In this document: one piece after another, positions 43,801-52,137 of the stretch
Layout of the letters: every line of letters begins with the position of its first letter
Position numbering within the stretch: position 1 is the stretch's first letter
Assembly (NCBI GenBank): GCA_019634615.1
Contig: JAHCAZ010000024.1
Location: forward strand, 1-61,152
Direction of reading: 5' to 3'
Source: Opitutaceae bacterium
GTDB lineage: Bacteria; Verrucomicrobiota; Verrucomicrobiia; Opitutales; Opitutaceae
Length of the DNA stretch: 61,152 bases
Program-made: the position numbers and the translations under genes
The notes under the pieces: model-generated
What the model saw: the letters and a program-made list of their open reading frames with translations, nothing else
Told to the model about the DNA's origin: nothing
The model's database searches: none

Positions 43801-44268
43801 GGCCCAGATGAGACGGTCGCCGGGTTTGGCACCGGAGACTTCCACCTGGGCCGCGAAACCCGCGGGTTCCTGCAGGGGCACGACGTCGAGCTTGAGCGCA
43901 AGGCCGGCGAAGGCGTCGTCGGTGCAGCGCCAGGTCATGCGCCCGCAGCGGTAGGCCATCTCGATGGTCGCGAAATCATGCAGCCAGCGCGCCGCGGCGC
44001 CGCGCTGAACGGCGAGCGCGAGGGCGCCGTGCAGGTAGGGTTTGGCGATCAGCCGAACGAAGGGGCGGTCGCCGGCGAGGACGGCGCCGTCGGTGTTGAG
44101 CCGGCAATAGAGCGGCCGGTTGTTGAAGTACGGTCCGTTGTGCCCGACGACCGCGCGCTCCGCGGCCTCGTAGCGGAGGCGACCGCCGCGACGGTAGGCG
44201 GCGCTCACCGTCTGGCCCGGCTCGCGCGGCAGGATCGCGGGTTCAGGGGAGGGGGCGGGGGCGGCCAT
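40879..44268 (-). CDS. Large (alpha/alpha)6-barrel glycosidase-like protein (possibly DUF4450)
   Basis: A 1129-residue protein without a signal peptide. Residues ~1-300 are beta-rich. Residues ~330-760 have the aromatic, acid-rich helices of (alpha/alpha)6 glycosidases: GWHERVLGNAIYTIGLQ, DFPMYDVQSQFFDQ, WYDGGGSAEASAYAF and WVPWKWSVRDVFGGDVCALALAYFQ. The C-terminal ~370 residues are beta-sandwich modules. The plan resembles DUF4450-type proteins of polysaccharide degraders, an assignment I make with moderate trust. A REPIN-like palindrome at 43586-43647 lies inside the frame and encodes about 20 residues (SPLARVASAQAAPASGLP region, residues ~208-228). The ATG at 44268 gives MAAPAPSPEP. Confidence 0.62.
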   Translation of the reverse strand: MAAPAPSPEPAILPREPGQTVSAAYRRGGRLRYEAAERAVVGHNGPYFNNRPLYCRLNTDGAVLAGDRPFVRLIAKPYLHGALALAVQRGAAARWLHDFATIEMAYRCGRMTWRCTDDAFAGLALKLDVVPLQEPAGFAAQVEVSGAKPGDRLIWAYGGARAEDGDPRLNWDPVMRGNPDIVRGGDPRRPLLAQAVVPDFCAGNVAWVGSPLARVASAQAAPASGLPTGFTLAAAPEAKHVAIGRATRTDDLRIGSARAWADPKALLASTADAAPMVVGAVSLAPGTDAWSLAVEVGAAETASGRQAQLDPIRAHAEAVAYLSATERAVATTPDPRLDAAVAAVCHAVDASCERDPFIFRHGCMAFSCRFVGWRVICGATALGWHERVLGNAIYTIGLQKTSDPARTAPSASVERLLVHEGRDSRFYGQGSLDRDFPMYDVQSQFFDQTIAGWRASGDPDLERLLRPALELHVEWLRACFDPDDDGLYESYINTLPTDSVWYDGGGSAEASAYAFTAHRAARDLARRAGDDAAAARHEARCAKIQQAIRTLLWLPERGHFGLYREQLPPHRVHADAWTYSVFLPIDAGLCSPAEALQALYYTEWALERIPLPFGGTLCQLSNWVPWKWSVRDVFGGDVCALALAYFQTGLGDEGYELLRGVTHESAFASAVPGGFSHIGAATDFGDNVHMYARTVVEGLFGYVPDYPNGTVLFRPAFPSTWPRAELTTLDFALEFEQAQDAVRYRFRLTRAARVVFRVPVRAERIHAVTLDDRAVAWRAEPGFGQLTVVAEIPESSGGEIVVTTDGAPLTLPPIAVTARVGESIELALPAAATPDWRDLHGVLVGARVEARTLRARLAAKPGHHLVLVAVGTGEATRWQVVKLYITDPVAAAAHAARTPLSALADAPWACLDLAPVWNGDIRTIFQQRYVSPRPATCSVRLGVDGYSAWTFPYWNLPPPEIALDRVPVLLDARGRVATPAGVPFAAFAADRNIAFTSRWDNWPDRVTVPVGRTARTAWLLLCGTTFPMQTRIANAVVHFRYAGGASEQLELIPPDNFWMLCPWGGEDYSYEHDAFSLPPEPPPQVQLGRNCRAMTLSWRLRPGAVLEHLELECLSRDVVIGLMGVSLEL
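43586..43647. repeat. REPIN-like inverted repeat inside a coding sequence
   Basis: A 62-bp element with GTAG at the left, CTAC at the right, and inverted arms GTAGGCAGCCCGCTCGCG and its near complement. Each arm can fold on itself (GCCCGC-TC-GCGGGC on the left). It lies wholly inside the 1129-residue gene without breaking the frame. The family differs in sequence from the other REPIN-like elements but has the same ends. Confidence 0.7.
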
Positions 44269-44408
44269 GGGCGACGCCCATCAACAAGCAAGGTGTCCGC
44301 GGCGCGGCGAGCCAAACCGCGCAATCGATGCGCGCAGGATAGGGCAAAATACGCGCTGCAATCGTTCTGGCCCCGGCTGCCCGGTGGGCGTTGGGTCTGG
44401 TCCACGCC

Positions 44409-45881
44409 ATGAAGATCCTTTTGGTCAGCCCGCGGACCCCCGACACGTTCTGGAGTTTCGCCCACGTCCTGCGGTTCGTGGCGAAGAAGGCGGCGTTCCC
44501 GCCGCTTGGCCTGCTCACCGTCGCGGCCATGCTGCCGCGGGAGTGGGAGCTGCGGCTGGTCGATCTCAACGTGAAGCGCCTGACTGACGCCGACCTGCGC
44601 TGGGCGGACCACGTGCTCCTCAGTGCGATGATCGTGCACCAGGAGTCGGTGCGCGAGATCGTCCGGCGCTGCGCCGCGCTCGGCAAGCCGGTCCTCGCGG
44701 GCGGGCCGCTGTTCACGACCGGGCACGAGAACTTCCCGGAGATCGCGCACTTCGTCCTCGGCGAGGCCGAGGAGGTCATGCCGCAGGTCGTCACCGATCT
44801 CGCGGCGGGCCGACTGCAGCCGGTCTACCGAGCGCCCGGGTACCCGGCGGTCGCGCTCGCGCCCTTGCCGCGCTGGGACCTGATCCGGGTGCGCGACTAC
44901 GTCACCATGGCGGCGCAGTTCTCGCGGGGCTGTCCCTTCGACTGCGAATTCTGCGACATCATCGTCATGAACGGCCGTGTGCCGCGGACGAAGTCGCCGG
45001 AGCAGTTCATCGGCGAACTCGAGGCGCTGCGGCTCCGCGGGTGGAAGGACATGGTCTTCGTTGTCGACGACAACTTCATCGGCAACAAGGCCCGCACGCG
45101 GGCGCTGCTGCACGCGATGATCGAGTGGCGCGAGCGCACGCGGGCGGGGATGGGTTTCCTGACCGAGGCCTCCATCAATCTCTCCGACGATCCCGAGCTC
45201 CTCGCGCTCATGGTGCGGGCGGGTTTCCGCAAGGTCTTCGTCGGCATCGAGACGCCGTCGGCGGCCTCGCTCGACGAGTGCCGCAAGCTGCAGAACCGCG
45301 GCCGGGACCTTGTCGCCGCGGTGCAGGTCCTGCAGCGCGCGGGGCTCGAGGTGATGGGTGGGTTCATCGTGGGCTTCGACAGCGACACGGGTGACATCTT
45401 CAAGCAGCAGTTCGATTTCATCCAGCGCTCGGGCGTCGTGACCGCGATGGTGGGCCTGCTCACCGCGCTGCCGCAGACGCGCCTCTACCAGCGGCTGAAG
45501 CAGGAGGGCCGGCTCATCGCAGCGTCGAGCGGCGACAACACGGCGGCGACGCTCAACTTCATGCCGAAGCTGAACCGCGAGTACCTCGAGTCGGGCTACC
45601 GCGAGCTGATGCGTCGGCTGTATGAACCGCGGAATTATTACCGGCGCATCCGCATCTTCCTGAAGAACCACGAGGTCACCGGCGAGCGCCTGCGCCTGTC
45701 GTGGGCGGACCTGTCGGCGTTCGTGAAATCGTTCTGGCTGCTCGGCGTGTGGCACCGCGGCCGGGTGGCCTACTGGTGGTTCTCGCTGACGACGCTCCTG
45801 CGCCGCCCGCGGCAGTTCCGCCTGGCGATCGAGCTGGCGATCATCGGCCACCACTTCCGCTGCGTGGCCGAGCAGCTGTAG
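44409..45881 (+). CDS. B12-binding radical SAM protein (DUF4070 type)
   Basis: This 490-residue protein has an N-terminal cobalamin-binding Rossmann-like domain (residues 1 to ~140: MKILLVSPRTPDTFWSF, KPVLAGGPLFTT). A radical SAM barrel follows, with the 4Fe-4S motif CPFDCEFC (Cys175, Cys179, Cys182). The C-terminal DUF4070-like region (~380-490) has NYYRRIRIFLKNH and FVKSFWLLGVWHRGRVAYWWFSLTTLLRRP. Relatives include HpnP, which methylates hopanoids at C-2, and other lipid or secondary-metabolite methylases. No hopanoid genes are near, so the substrate is open. ATG 44409 is preferred over an in-frame start at 44391. It is divergent from the 1129-residue protein gene. Confidence 0.85.
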   Translation: MKILLVSPRTPDTFWSFAHVLRFVAKKAAFPPLGLLTVAAMLPREWELRLVDLNVKRLTDADLRWADHVLLSAMIVHQESVREIVRRCAALGKPVLAGGPLFTTGHENFPEIAHFVLGEAEEVMPQVVTDLAAGRLQPVYRAPGYPAVALAPLPRWDLIRVRDYVTMAAQFSRGCPFDCEFCDIIVMNGRVPRTKSPEQFIGELEALRLRGWKDMVFVVDDNFIGNKARTRALLHAMIEWRERTRAGMGFLTEASINLSDDPELLALMVRAGFRKVFVGIETPSAASLDECRKLQNRGRDLVAAVQVLQRAGLEVMGGFIVGFDSDTGDIFKQQFDFIQRSGVVTAMVGLLTALPQTRLYQRLKQEGRLIAASSGDNTAATLNFMPKLNREYLESGYRELMRRLYEPRNYYRRIRIFLKNHEVTGERLRLSWADLSAFVKSFWLLGVWHRGRVAYWWFSLTTLLRRPRQFRLAIELAIIGHHFRCVAEQL

Positions 45882-45943
45882 GGGTCGGCCTGCCTGACGG
45901 GGTGAACCGCGAACAGCCCCGTAGCGCTCTGCCGCAACGCAGT

Positions 45944-46014
45944 GTTGTAGCCGGGGTCGCTGACCCCGGTCTGCGGGCGCTGTCAATCCCGGGGTCAGCG
46001 ACCCCGGCTACAAC
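45944..46014. repeat. REPIN-like inverted repeat, family D
   Basis: GTTGTAG at the left and CTACAAC at the right enclose two hairpins, CCGGGGTC-GCT-GACCCCGG (45951-45969) and CCGGGGTC-AGC-GACCCCGG (45989-46007). Both stems are perfect 8-bp pairs with three-base loops, in head-to-head orientation. The right-end CTAC contains, on the minus strand, the TAG stop codon of the GNAT gene. Sequence differs from families A and B but the layout is the same. It lies between the convergent radical SAM and GNAT genes. Confidence 0.8.
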
Positions 46015-46613
46015 GAAGGCGGGCGTGGTGTTTGCGCATACTGGTCTCGCGTGATCGCATAGCACCAGCAGTCCCGCGGAATGGATGATACATTGGGGTG
46101 CACCGCCCACGTGTGGAGTTTGCCTTCTTTGATCATGCCGGACTTTTCCATCACGCGGGCGGAGGCCGGATTCTCGCAGTCACAGTAGGCCCAAACGCGG
46201 TGGATGCTTTCGTGGCGGAAGCATTCATCGATCAGCCGGCGCAAGGCTTCCGTCATATAGCCTTGTCCCCACCAGCGACGGCCAAGGACATAGCCGACCT
46301 CGATCCGGTGACCATTTGGCCGCGCCGCGACTGCTCCTATCGGTTGGCGGGAGGAACGCTCGCGGAGGAGCCACGTGAACTCGCGACCTTTGTCCCATCC
46401 CGTCTGGCACGATGCGAGGTAGGCTGTCACCGTGCCCACTTCCTGGTGGGGCCGCCAAACCAGATAACGTGTCACCTCCGAATCGGTCGCCCAGTTGGCG
46501 AAGACGGCGGGAGCATCATCCGCACTGGGCTGCTGGAAGCGCAGACGCTCCGTATCGAAAGTTGCCGGCAGGGTCATGCCTGGAGGAGTGGTGCCGAGCG
46601 GGCGATCCGTCAT
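46008..46613 (-). CDS. GNAT family N-acetyltransferase (RimJ/RimL-like)
   Basis: A 201-residue acetyltransferase of the RimJ/RimL type: TERLRFQQPSADDAPAVFANWATD near the start, IEVGYVLGRRWWGQGYMTEALRRLIDECF with the acetyl-CoA loop, and VWAYCDCENPASARVMEKSGMIKEGKL. Family members acetylate N-termini of ribosomal proteins or small amines; the target here is unknown. The start overlaps the stop of the membrane-protein gene by four bases, favouring 46613 over a later ATG. The TAG stop lies inside a REPIN-like element. Confidence 0.87.
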   Translation of the reverse strand: MTDRPLGTTPPGMTLPATFDTERLRFQQPSADDAPAVFANWATDSEVTRYLVWRPHQEVGTVTAYLASCQTGWDKGREFTWLLRERSSRQPIGAVAARPNGHRIEVGYVLGRRWWGQGYMTEALRRLIDECFRHESIHRVWAYCDCENPASARVMEKSGMIKEGKLHTWAVHPNVSSIPRDCWCYAITRDQYAQTPRPPSL

Positions 46614-47044
46614 GACGATTCGTACAGACGCTTAACGGACTCCCGGCTGAGCACGATGATTGTGAAGATGCCGAGCACGGTGCCGAACGGCACGAACATG
46701 CACAGGAACGCGGCCATGACGAAACTGAACAGCCGGTTGCGACGCCGCGCCAGGTAACGGCCCGAGATGAACGTGCCCACGGCCGCGGCCCAGCCCAGGA
46801 GCACGAAAAAGGCGCCCATGCCGGCAAACAGGTACCCGAAGAACGCCGGGGGCTGCGGGCCCTGGTTGTTGCCGCCGAACGCCGCCGGCTGTGTGACCAT
46901 CATGATCCCGATTGCGACATGGATCAGCGGCAGGCAGGCGAAGAGCGCGCCGATGCCGGCGACGACATAGTGAAAGATCGCCAGAAGCCGAAGGTGCTCC
47001 GTGTCGGCGGTGGGCAAGGGTGGGGGCAGGGTGGAGGCATTCAT
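46610..47044 (-). CDS. Small integral membrane protein
   Basis: A 144-residue protein with about three hydrophobic segments: LLAIFHYVVAGIGALFACLPLIHVAIGIMMV (~20-50), FFGYLFAGMGAFFVLLGWAAAVGTFISG (~68-95) and LFSFVMAAFLCMFVPFGTVLGIFTIIVL (~103-131). A short Pro-rich N-terminus precedes them. No family was recognised with certainty. It is translated just ahead of the GNAT gene with a four-base overlap, which suggests one transcript. Confidence 0.7.
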   Translation of the reverse strand: MNASTLPPPLPTADTEHLRLLAIFHYVVAGIGALFACLPLIHVAIGIMMVTQPAAFGGNNQGPQPPAFFGYLFAGMGAFFVLLGWAAAVGTFISGRYLARRRNRLFSFVMAAFLCMFVPFGTVLGIFTIIVLSRESVKRLYESS

Positions 47045-47166
47045 CGAGGTCGAATCGGAGCGCCAAGCCGCAAGGGCGTCGCTCGTGCCGCCACTCTCGG
47101 CCTCCGGCCGGTCGGGCGCAATCCGCTTGTGCGAGCGCCTTCGGCCTGCCGGCCCATCATGGGCTC

Positions 47167-47547
47167 TCAGTCAGCGAACGGCAAACCTGCCTTCGGCTCC
47201 GTGCCGAGCCAAAGCACGTTACCATCGGGGTCGGCAAATTTCATGTCGTAAGCCCAGGCATGATTCATCGGCGCTTGGAGCACCTTCACGCGCTTCGCGC
47301 GATACACGTTGAACAGGTGATCGCTGTCCAAGCCGATCCAGACCCAAACCGGTACGGTCTTCTCGCGGCTACCTCTTTGGCGAAGCATGATAGGCTTGTC
47401 GTCCCGCGAGACCGAACACACGACCTCGCCGCGCCAATCGAGCTTGAAGCCAAGCTTCCCGGTATAGAACCGAATGCTGCGCGCGAGATTGCGGACCGGC
47501 AGCACCGGGATCGTGCATTCCACGTGGTAGGACGAGACCTTGTTCAT
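47167..47547 (-). CDS. VOC/glyoxalase family protein
   Basis: A 126-residue protein with two beta-alpha-beta-beta-beta modules of the vicinal-oxygen-chelate fold: CTIPVLPVRNLARSIRFYTGKLGFKLDW and the C-terminal AYDMKFADPDGNVLWLGT. Related proteins include bleomycin-resistance-like binding proteins and small dioxygenases. Metal ligands are not obvious, so a drug-binding or unknown role is likely. The DUF2442 gene ends 23 bases upstream in the same direction. Confidence 0.82.
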   Translation of the reverse strand: MNKVSSYHVECTIPVLPVRNLARSIRFYTGKLGFKLDWRGEVVCSVSRDDKPIMLRQRGSREKTVPVWVWIGLDSDHLFNVYRAKRVKVLQAPMNHAWAYDMKFADPDGNVLWLGTEPKAGLPFAD

Positions 47548-47570
47548 ACCGCCTGGCGCATCGGTTCGAC

Positions 47571-48166
<596 letters not shown>

Positions 48167-48619
48167 ATGTCGCAATCCATTCCACCGCTGTATACCGGCC
48201 TTTTCAGGCACACGTTGGACGACAAGAATCGGCTCACGATTCCGTCGGCGTGGCGGTTCGCGCACGGGGAGAACGACACGTTTCTCGCGACGCCGCATCC
48301 CGACGGTTACGTCGCGGTGCTGCCGCCGGCCGAGGTGGAAAAGCTCCGCGCCAAGATCGCCGCGATGGCGCTGAGCGACGGGGCGGGGCAGGACTTCGTC
48401 GCGCGGTTCTTCGCGCAGACCCACTCACTGTGGTTCGACAAGGCCGGGCGCATGAACCTGAGCGCCGAGCTGCTCAAGCACGCCAACATCACGAAGGACG
48501 CGGTCCTCGTCGGCGGCCTGACGAAATTCAACATCTACACGCCGGAGCGCTGGACGCAGGTCGAGGCGCGCACGTCGGGCGAGAACTTCGGCGACCTCAT
48601 GCGCCGTCTCGGCATCTGA
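48167..48619 (+). CDS. mraZ: Transcriptional regulator MraZ
   Basis: A 150-residue DNA-binding regulator, normally the first gene of the dcw cluster. It has two SpoVT-AbrB-like repeats: the first with [22 protein letters not shown] and the second with [31 protein letters not shown], then FNIYTPERW. The ATG at 48167 gives [13 protein letters not shown]; an in-frame ATG at 48131 lies within the operator boxes and was rejected. Autorepression through the four TGGGN boxes just upstream is expected. It is followed after three bases by a small unknown gene and then rsmH. Confidence 0.93.
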   Translation: MSQSIPPLYTGLFRHTLDDKNRLTIPSAWRFAHGENDTFLATPHPDGYVAVLPPAEVEKLRAKIAAMALSDGAGQDFVARFFAQTHSLWFDKAGRMNLSAELLKHANITKDAVLVGGLTKFNIYTPERWTQVEARTSGENFGDLMRRLGI

Positions 48620-48622
48620 GCC

Positions 48623-48844
48623 ATGCACTACGCCGCCAAGATCTCCCCCGTGCGGCTGCCGCTGCGCAAGGTGGCGGCGGACCTCCTCGCCAACCGGCAG
48701 TTTCCGGCCTGGGTCGACGCCGCCGAGCCCGGCCTGCTCAACCCCCTCGCTGTGGTCGTGCCGCGCGTGCGCGACAGCCTTTGCCTCCGCCTCGTGGCCA
48801 AGCGCCGCCCGCGGAATTCGTCCGATGCGTACCGCGTGCGCTGA
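48623..48844 (+). CDS. Small unknown protein between mraZ and rsmH
   Basis: A 73-residue basic protein ([22 protein letters not shown]...) that starts three bases after mraZ and ends 16 bases before rsmH. It has no membrane segment and no motif I recognise; it contains an [25 protein letters not shown] stretch. In most bacteria mraZ and rsmH are adjacent. Gene spacing, an ATG start and the lack of another explanation for the 241 bases support it as real. It may be lineage-specific and could act with MraZ or in cell division. Confidence 0.55.
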   Translation: MHYAAKISPVRLPLRKVAADLLANRQFPAWVDAAEPGLLNPLAVVVPRVRDSLCLRLVAKRRPRNSSDAYRVR

Positions 48845-48860
48845 AGCCCCCGCCGCGACC

Positions 48861-49781
48861 ATGACGCCCGGCCACCAGCCCGTCCTCCTCCGCGAGGTCC
48901 TGGAATTCCTCGCGCCCCGCGCCGGCGGCCGATACCTCGACGCCACCTTCGGCGGTGGCGGCCACACCCGCGCCCTGCTCGAGGCGGCCGCGGACGTCCA
49001 TGTCACCGCCCTCGACCGCGATCCCGCCGCCCAGCCGCGGGCGGCCGACCTCGCCGCCGCCTTTGGCCCGCGCTTCACGTTCATCGATTCCGATTTCGGC
49101 CGTCTCGCCGGCCTGCCCGTGTCGGACCTCGACGGCATCCTCTTCGATCTCGGCGTATCGTCCTTCCAGCTCGACGATGCCGCCCGCGGATTCTCGTTCC
49201 GGTCCGACGCCCCGTCCGACATGCGCATGGACCCCCGCCACGGCGTCCCTGCTTCCCGCTGGCTGGAGACGGCCACGGCCGAGATGCTTACCCGCGCCAT
49301 CCGCGATTACGGCGAGGAAAACCACTGGCGCCGGGTCGTCCGCGCGATCACCGACGCCCGCGGCACGGGCGCGCTGGCCCGCACGGCGACCCTGGCCGAC
49401 CTGATCGCCGCCGCCATCCCGGCCCGCGACCGTCACGCCTCGAAGATTCACCCCGCCACCCGGTCCTTCCAGGGCATCCGCATTGCGGTCAACGACGAGC
49501 TCGGCGCCATCGAGCGCGCGCTCCCCGCGGCCTTCGAGCGCCTCAAGGCCGGCGGCGTCCTCGCCGTCATCAGCTTTCACTCGCTCGAGGATCGCCCGGT
49601 CAAGCAATGCTTCCGCCGCCTCTGCGGCCTGCCCGAGAGCGCCGACGACCACCGCCCGCAGGACCTGCGCGTGCGCGTGGCCGAGCCGCTGACCCGCAAG
49701 CCCGTCACGCCCGGCGACGCCGAGATCGCCGCCAACCCGCGCAGCCGCTCCGCCAAGCTGCGCGTCCTCCGCAAGCTCTGA
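48861..49781 (+). CDS. rsmH: 16S rRNA (cytosine1402-N4)-methyltransferase
   Basis: This 306-residue SAM-dependent enzyme methylates N4 of C1402 in the decoding centre. It starts with [13 protein letters not shown] and has the SAM-binding [15 protein letters not shown], the [24 protein letters not shown] segment, DMRMDP, and the C-terminal [17 protein letters not shown] and [15 protein letters not shown] motifs. ATG 48861 was chosen over an in-frame start at 48825 because it matches the family start. It lies in its standard place in the dcw cluster, with ftsL 34 bases downstream. Confidence 0.94.
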   Translation: MTPGHQPVLLREVLEFLAPRAGGRYLDATFGGGGHTRALLEAAADVHVTALDRDPAAQPRAADLAAAFGPRFTFIDSDFGRLAGLPVSDLDGILFDLGVSSFQLDDAARGFSFRSDAPSDMRMDPRHGVPASRWLETATAEMLTRAIRDYGEENHWRRVVRAITDARGTGALARTATLADLIAAAIPARDRHASKIHPATRSFQGIRIAVNDELGAIERALPAAFERLKAGGVLAVISFHSLEDRPVKQCFRRLCGLPESADDHRPQDLRVRVAEPLTRKPVTPGDAEIAANPRSRSAKLRVLRKL

Positions 49782-49815
49782 CCCGTCCGCCTCGTCCCGC
49801 GCCGTCCGCCGCCCC

Positions 49816-50205
49816 ATGAAAAAATCCGAGACCCACGCCTTCGTGAACCAGCTGCTCGTCTACACCCTCGTGGTGATCGGGTTCAGCGGCTCCATCGGCC
49901 TCGGCACCGTGTGGCTGCGGCACCAGATCTCGGTCACCGCCAACGCCACCAAGCAGCTCGAGGCGCGCCTGGGCGAGGTCCGGCGCCACATCGCCGAGAA
50001 AACGGTCGAGATCGAGAGCGCCGAGAGCCCGGCGATGCTCGAGCTCCGCAACAAGCAATGGGCGCTCGGCCTGCAGCCGCCGGCCCCCGCGCAGATCCAG
50101 CACATCGACGTCGACCCGGTCCGGCACCTGGCCGCCAAGCGCAACCGCGCGCTCTTCGCCGACGAACCCGCGGCCGTGTCCTTCCAGGTGGTCCTGAAGC
50201 GCTGA
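49816..50205 (+). CDS. ftsL: FtsL-like divisome protein
   Basis: A 129-residue bitopic membrane protein: a short cytoplasmic N-terminus, a membrane segment at ~13-35 (LLVYTLVVIGFSGSIGLGTVWL) and a coiled-coil-prone periplasmic helix (~40-75, QLEARLGEVRRHIAEKTVEIES). FtsL is poorly conserved in sequence; the call rests on this topology and the position between rsmH and ftsI. It would bridge FtsB and the FtsWI synthase at the septum. FtsB is not in the window. It ends three bases before ftsI. Confidence 0.75.
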   Translation: MKKSETHAFVNQLLVYTLVVIGFSGSIGLGTVWLRHQISVTANATKQLEARLGEVRRHIAEKTVEIESAESPAMLELRNKQWALGLQPPAPAQIQHIDVDPVRHLAAKRNRALFADEPAAVSFQVVLKR

Positions 50206-50208
50206 CCC

Positions 50209-52137
50209 ATGTCCAAGGGCTACGCCGCCAACTACCGTCTTTTCCTCATCGCCACCCTCATCGGCTGCGGCCTCACCGGGGTCGGCGTGCGGCTCGTCTT
50301 CCTCCATGTCATCAACCGCGGGGAGCACCTTGACCGCATCGAGCGCGTGCGCCGCCAGATCATCGTCGAGAACGCCCGCCGCGGCGACATCCTCGACACC
50401 AACGGCGCCGTCCTCGCCACCAGCCGCTCGCTCATCGTCCTGGGTGTCGACCCCCAGGTCCTGCGGCCCGAGGACGAGGCCAAGTGGCCGCAGCTCGCCG
50501 CGTTGCTGGACAAGCCCCTGGCCGAGGTCCGCGCCGTCCTGCTCACCAAGACCCGCCCCGCCATCACCGTGCCCACGGCCGTCGCCGCCGCCCGCGAGGC
50601 GCCGGCCGGCGGGCTCGTGTTCAACCTTGCGCCGGAGGCCGCGCCGGCCGCGGACGAGCCGGTCGACGACACCGTCACCGACGAGGAGCCCGATGAGCAG
50701 GGCCGCCGCCCGATCCGCTGGGCCAAGCTGAGCGAGGCCGTCGAGGAGTCCGTTTACGACCAGGTCCTCAAGCTCGGCATCAAGGGGGTCTATGGCACCC
50801 GCGTGTACCGTCGCGCCTACCCGAACAACGGCCTCGCCGCCCACCTCGTCGGCTACGTCAACAAGGCCGGCGAACCCGCTAGCGGCGTCGAGGCCTACGC
50901 CGACTTCTACCTGCGCGGCCAGAACGGCTGGCGCGAGTCCGAGCGCGACGGCCGCCGCCTCGAGCTGGCCCAGTTCCGCACCCGCGAGGTGCGCCCGGTG
51001 GACGGCTACAGCGTGCGCCTCTCCATCGACACCGTCATCCAGCACAAGGTGGAGGAGGAGCTCGAAACCATCGTCCGCACGTTCTCGCCCGCCAAGGCCA
51101 CCATCATCGTCAGCGACGCGCGCACCGGCTTCATCCTCGGCCTCGGCAATTACCCGTCGTTCGACCTCAACGCCTACAACACCGCGCCGCTCGACGTGCA
51201 GCGCAATGTCGCCATCACCGACCAGCTCGATCCCGGCTCCACCTTCAAGATCGTCGCCGCCGCCGGCGCGCTGAATGACGGGCTCGTCACGCCGTCGACG
51301 CGCTTCGACTGCTCGATCCCGAGCATCGAGTACCGGGGGAAGCCCCGCCGGTTCATGCCGGACGACCATCACTACGACCACCCGCTGTCCGTCTCCGAGA
51401 TCATCAGCCACTCCAGCAACGTCGGCGCGGCCCAGCTCGGCATGAAGCTCGGCGAGCGCCGCCTCTACGAGTACGCCCGCGCCTTCGGCTTCGGCGACAA
51501 GCTCGGCTTCCCCTTCGGCGGCGAGATTTCCGGCCAGCTCAACCCGCCCGAGAAGTGGAGCGGCCTCGAGATCACGCGCATCCCGGCCGGCTACAGCATC
51601 TCGGCGACGCCCCTGCAGATCCACTACGCGATGGCCACCATCGCGAGCGGCGGCCTCCTCCTGCGCCCGCAGATCATCCGCCAGGTCCGCGACGCCTCCA
51701 ACGAGGTCGTCTACCGTTTCGACACCGCGTCCCAGCGCCGCGTCATCTCCGAGCGCACCGCCCGCGACATGGCCCGCATGCTCCAGGGCGTGGTCCGCAA
51801 GGGCGAGGGCACCGCGCCCGAGGCCGCCATCCCCTTCTACGAGGTCGCGGGCAAGACCGGCACCGCGCAGAAGCTCATCAACGGCCAGTACTCCAAGAAG
51901 AACCACATCGGCTCCTTCGTCGGCTTCTTCCCGGCCAGCCGGCCCGAGCTCGTCATCACCGTCATCGTCGACGACGCGCGCGTGCCGCGGGAGAAGGGCG
52001 GGGCGGGCTACGGCCGCGTGGTCGCGGCCCCGTCGTTCAAGCGCCTCGCCGAGCAGCTCATCCTGTACCTCGACATCAAGCCCGTGGACTACGCCATGGG
52101 CGGCCGCCTCGTGGCCTGGGAAGGGGGCCGGCGATGA
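50209..52137 (+). CDS. ftsI: Septal peptidoglycan transpeptidase (PBP3/FtsI)
   Basis: A 642-residue class B penicillin-binding protein. It has one N-terminal membrane segment (LFLIATLIGCGLTGVGVRLVFL) and a pedestal domain (RRGDILDTNGAVLATSRS). The transpeptidase has Ser344-Thr-Phe-Lys347 (DPGSTFKIVAAA), Ser402-Ser-Asn404 (SHSSNVGAAQLG) and Lys549-Thr-Gly (VAGKTGTAQK). An Ala/Asp/Glu-rich insert lies at about 125-165 (APEAAPAADEPVDDTV). It cross-links septal peptidoglycan together with FtsW, encoded about 6.3 kb downstream. Its stop overlaps the murE start by four bases. Position and motifs favour FtsI over PBP2. Confidence 0.93.
   Translation: MSKGYAANYRLFLIATLIGCGLTGVGVRLVFLHVINRGEHLDRIERVRRQIIVENARRGDILDTNGAVLATSRSLIVLGVDPQVLRPEDEAKWPQLAALLDKPLAEVRAVLLTKTRPAITVPTAVAAAREAPAGGLVFNLAPEAAPAADEPVDDTVTDEEPDEQGRRPIRWAKLSEAVEESVYDQVLKLGIKGVYGTRVYRRAYPNNGLAAHLVGYVNKAGEPASGVEAYADFYLRGQNGWRESERDGRRLELAQFRTREVRPVDGYSVRLSIDTVIQHKVEEELETIVRTFSPAKATIIVSDARTGFILGLGNYPSFDLNAYNTAPLDVQRNVAITDQLDPGSTFKIVAAAGALNDGLVTPSTRFDCSIPSIEYRGKPRRFMPDDHHYDHPLSVSEIISHSSNVGAAQLGMKLGERRLYEYARAFGFGDKLGFPFGGEISGQLNPPEKWSGLEITRIPAGYSISATPLQIHYAMATIASGGLLLRPQIIRQVRDASNEVVYRFDTASQRRVISERTARDMARMLQGVVRKGEGTAPEAAIPFYEVAGKTGTAQKLINGQYSKKNHIGSFVGFFPASRPELVITVIVDDARVPREKGGAGYGRVVAAPSFKRLAEQLILYLDIKPVDYAMGGRLVAWEGGRR

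Noticed and set aside
47045..47166. GC-rich partial palindromes before the small membrane protein gene as another REPIN-like element or integron attC site
   Set aside because: GGCCGG/CCGGCC pieces pair only weakly, there is no GTAG foot, and no second copy or integrase is seen.
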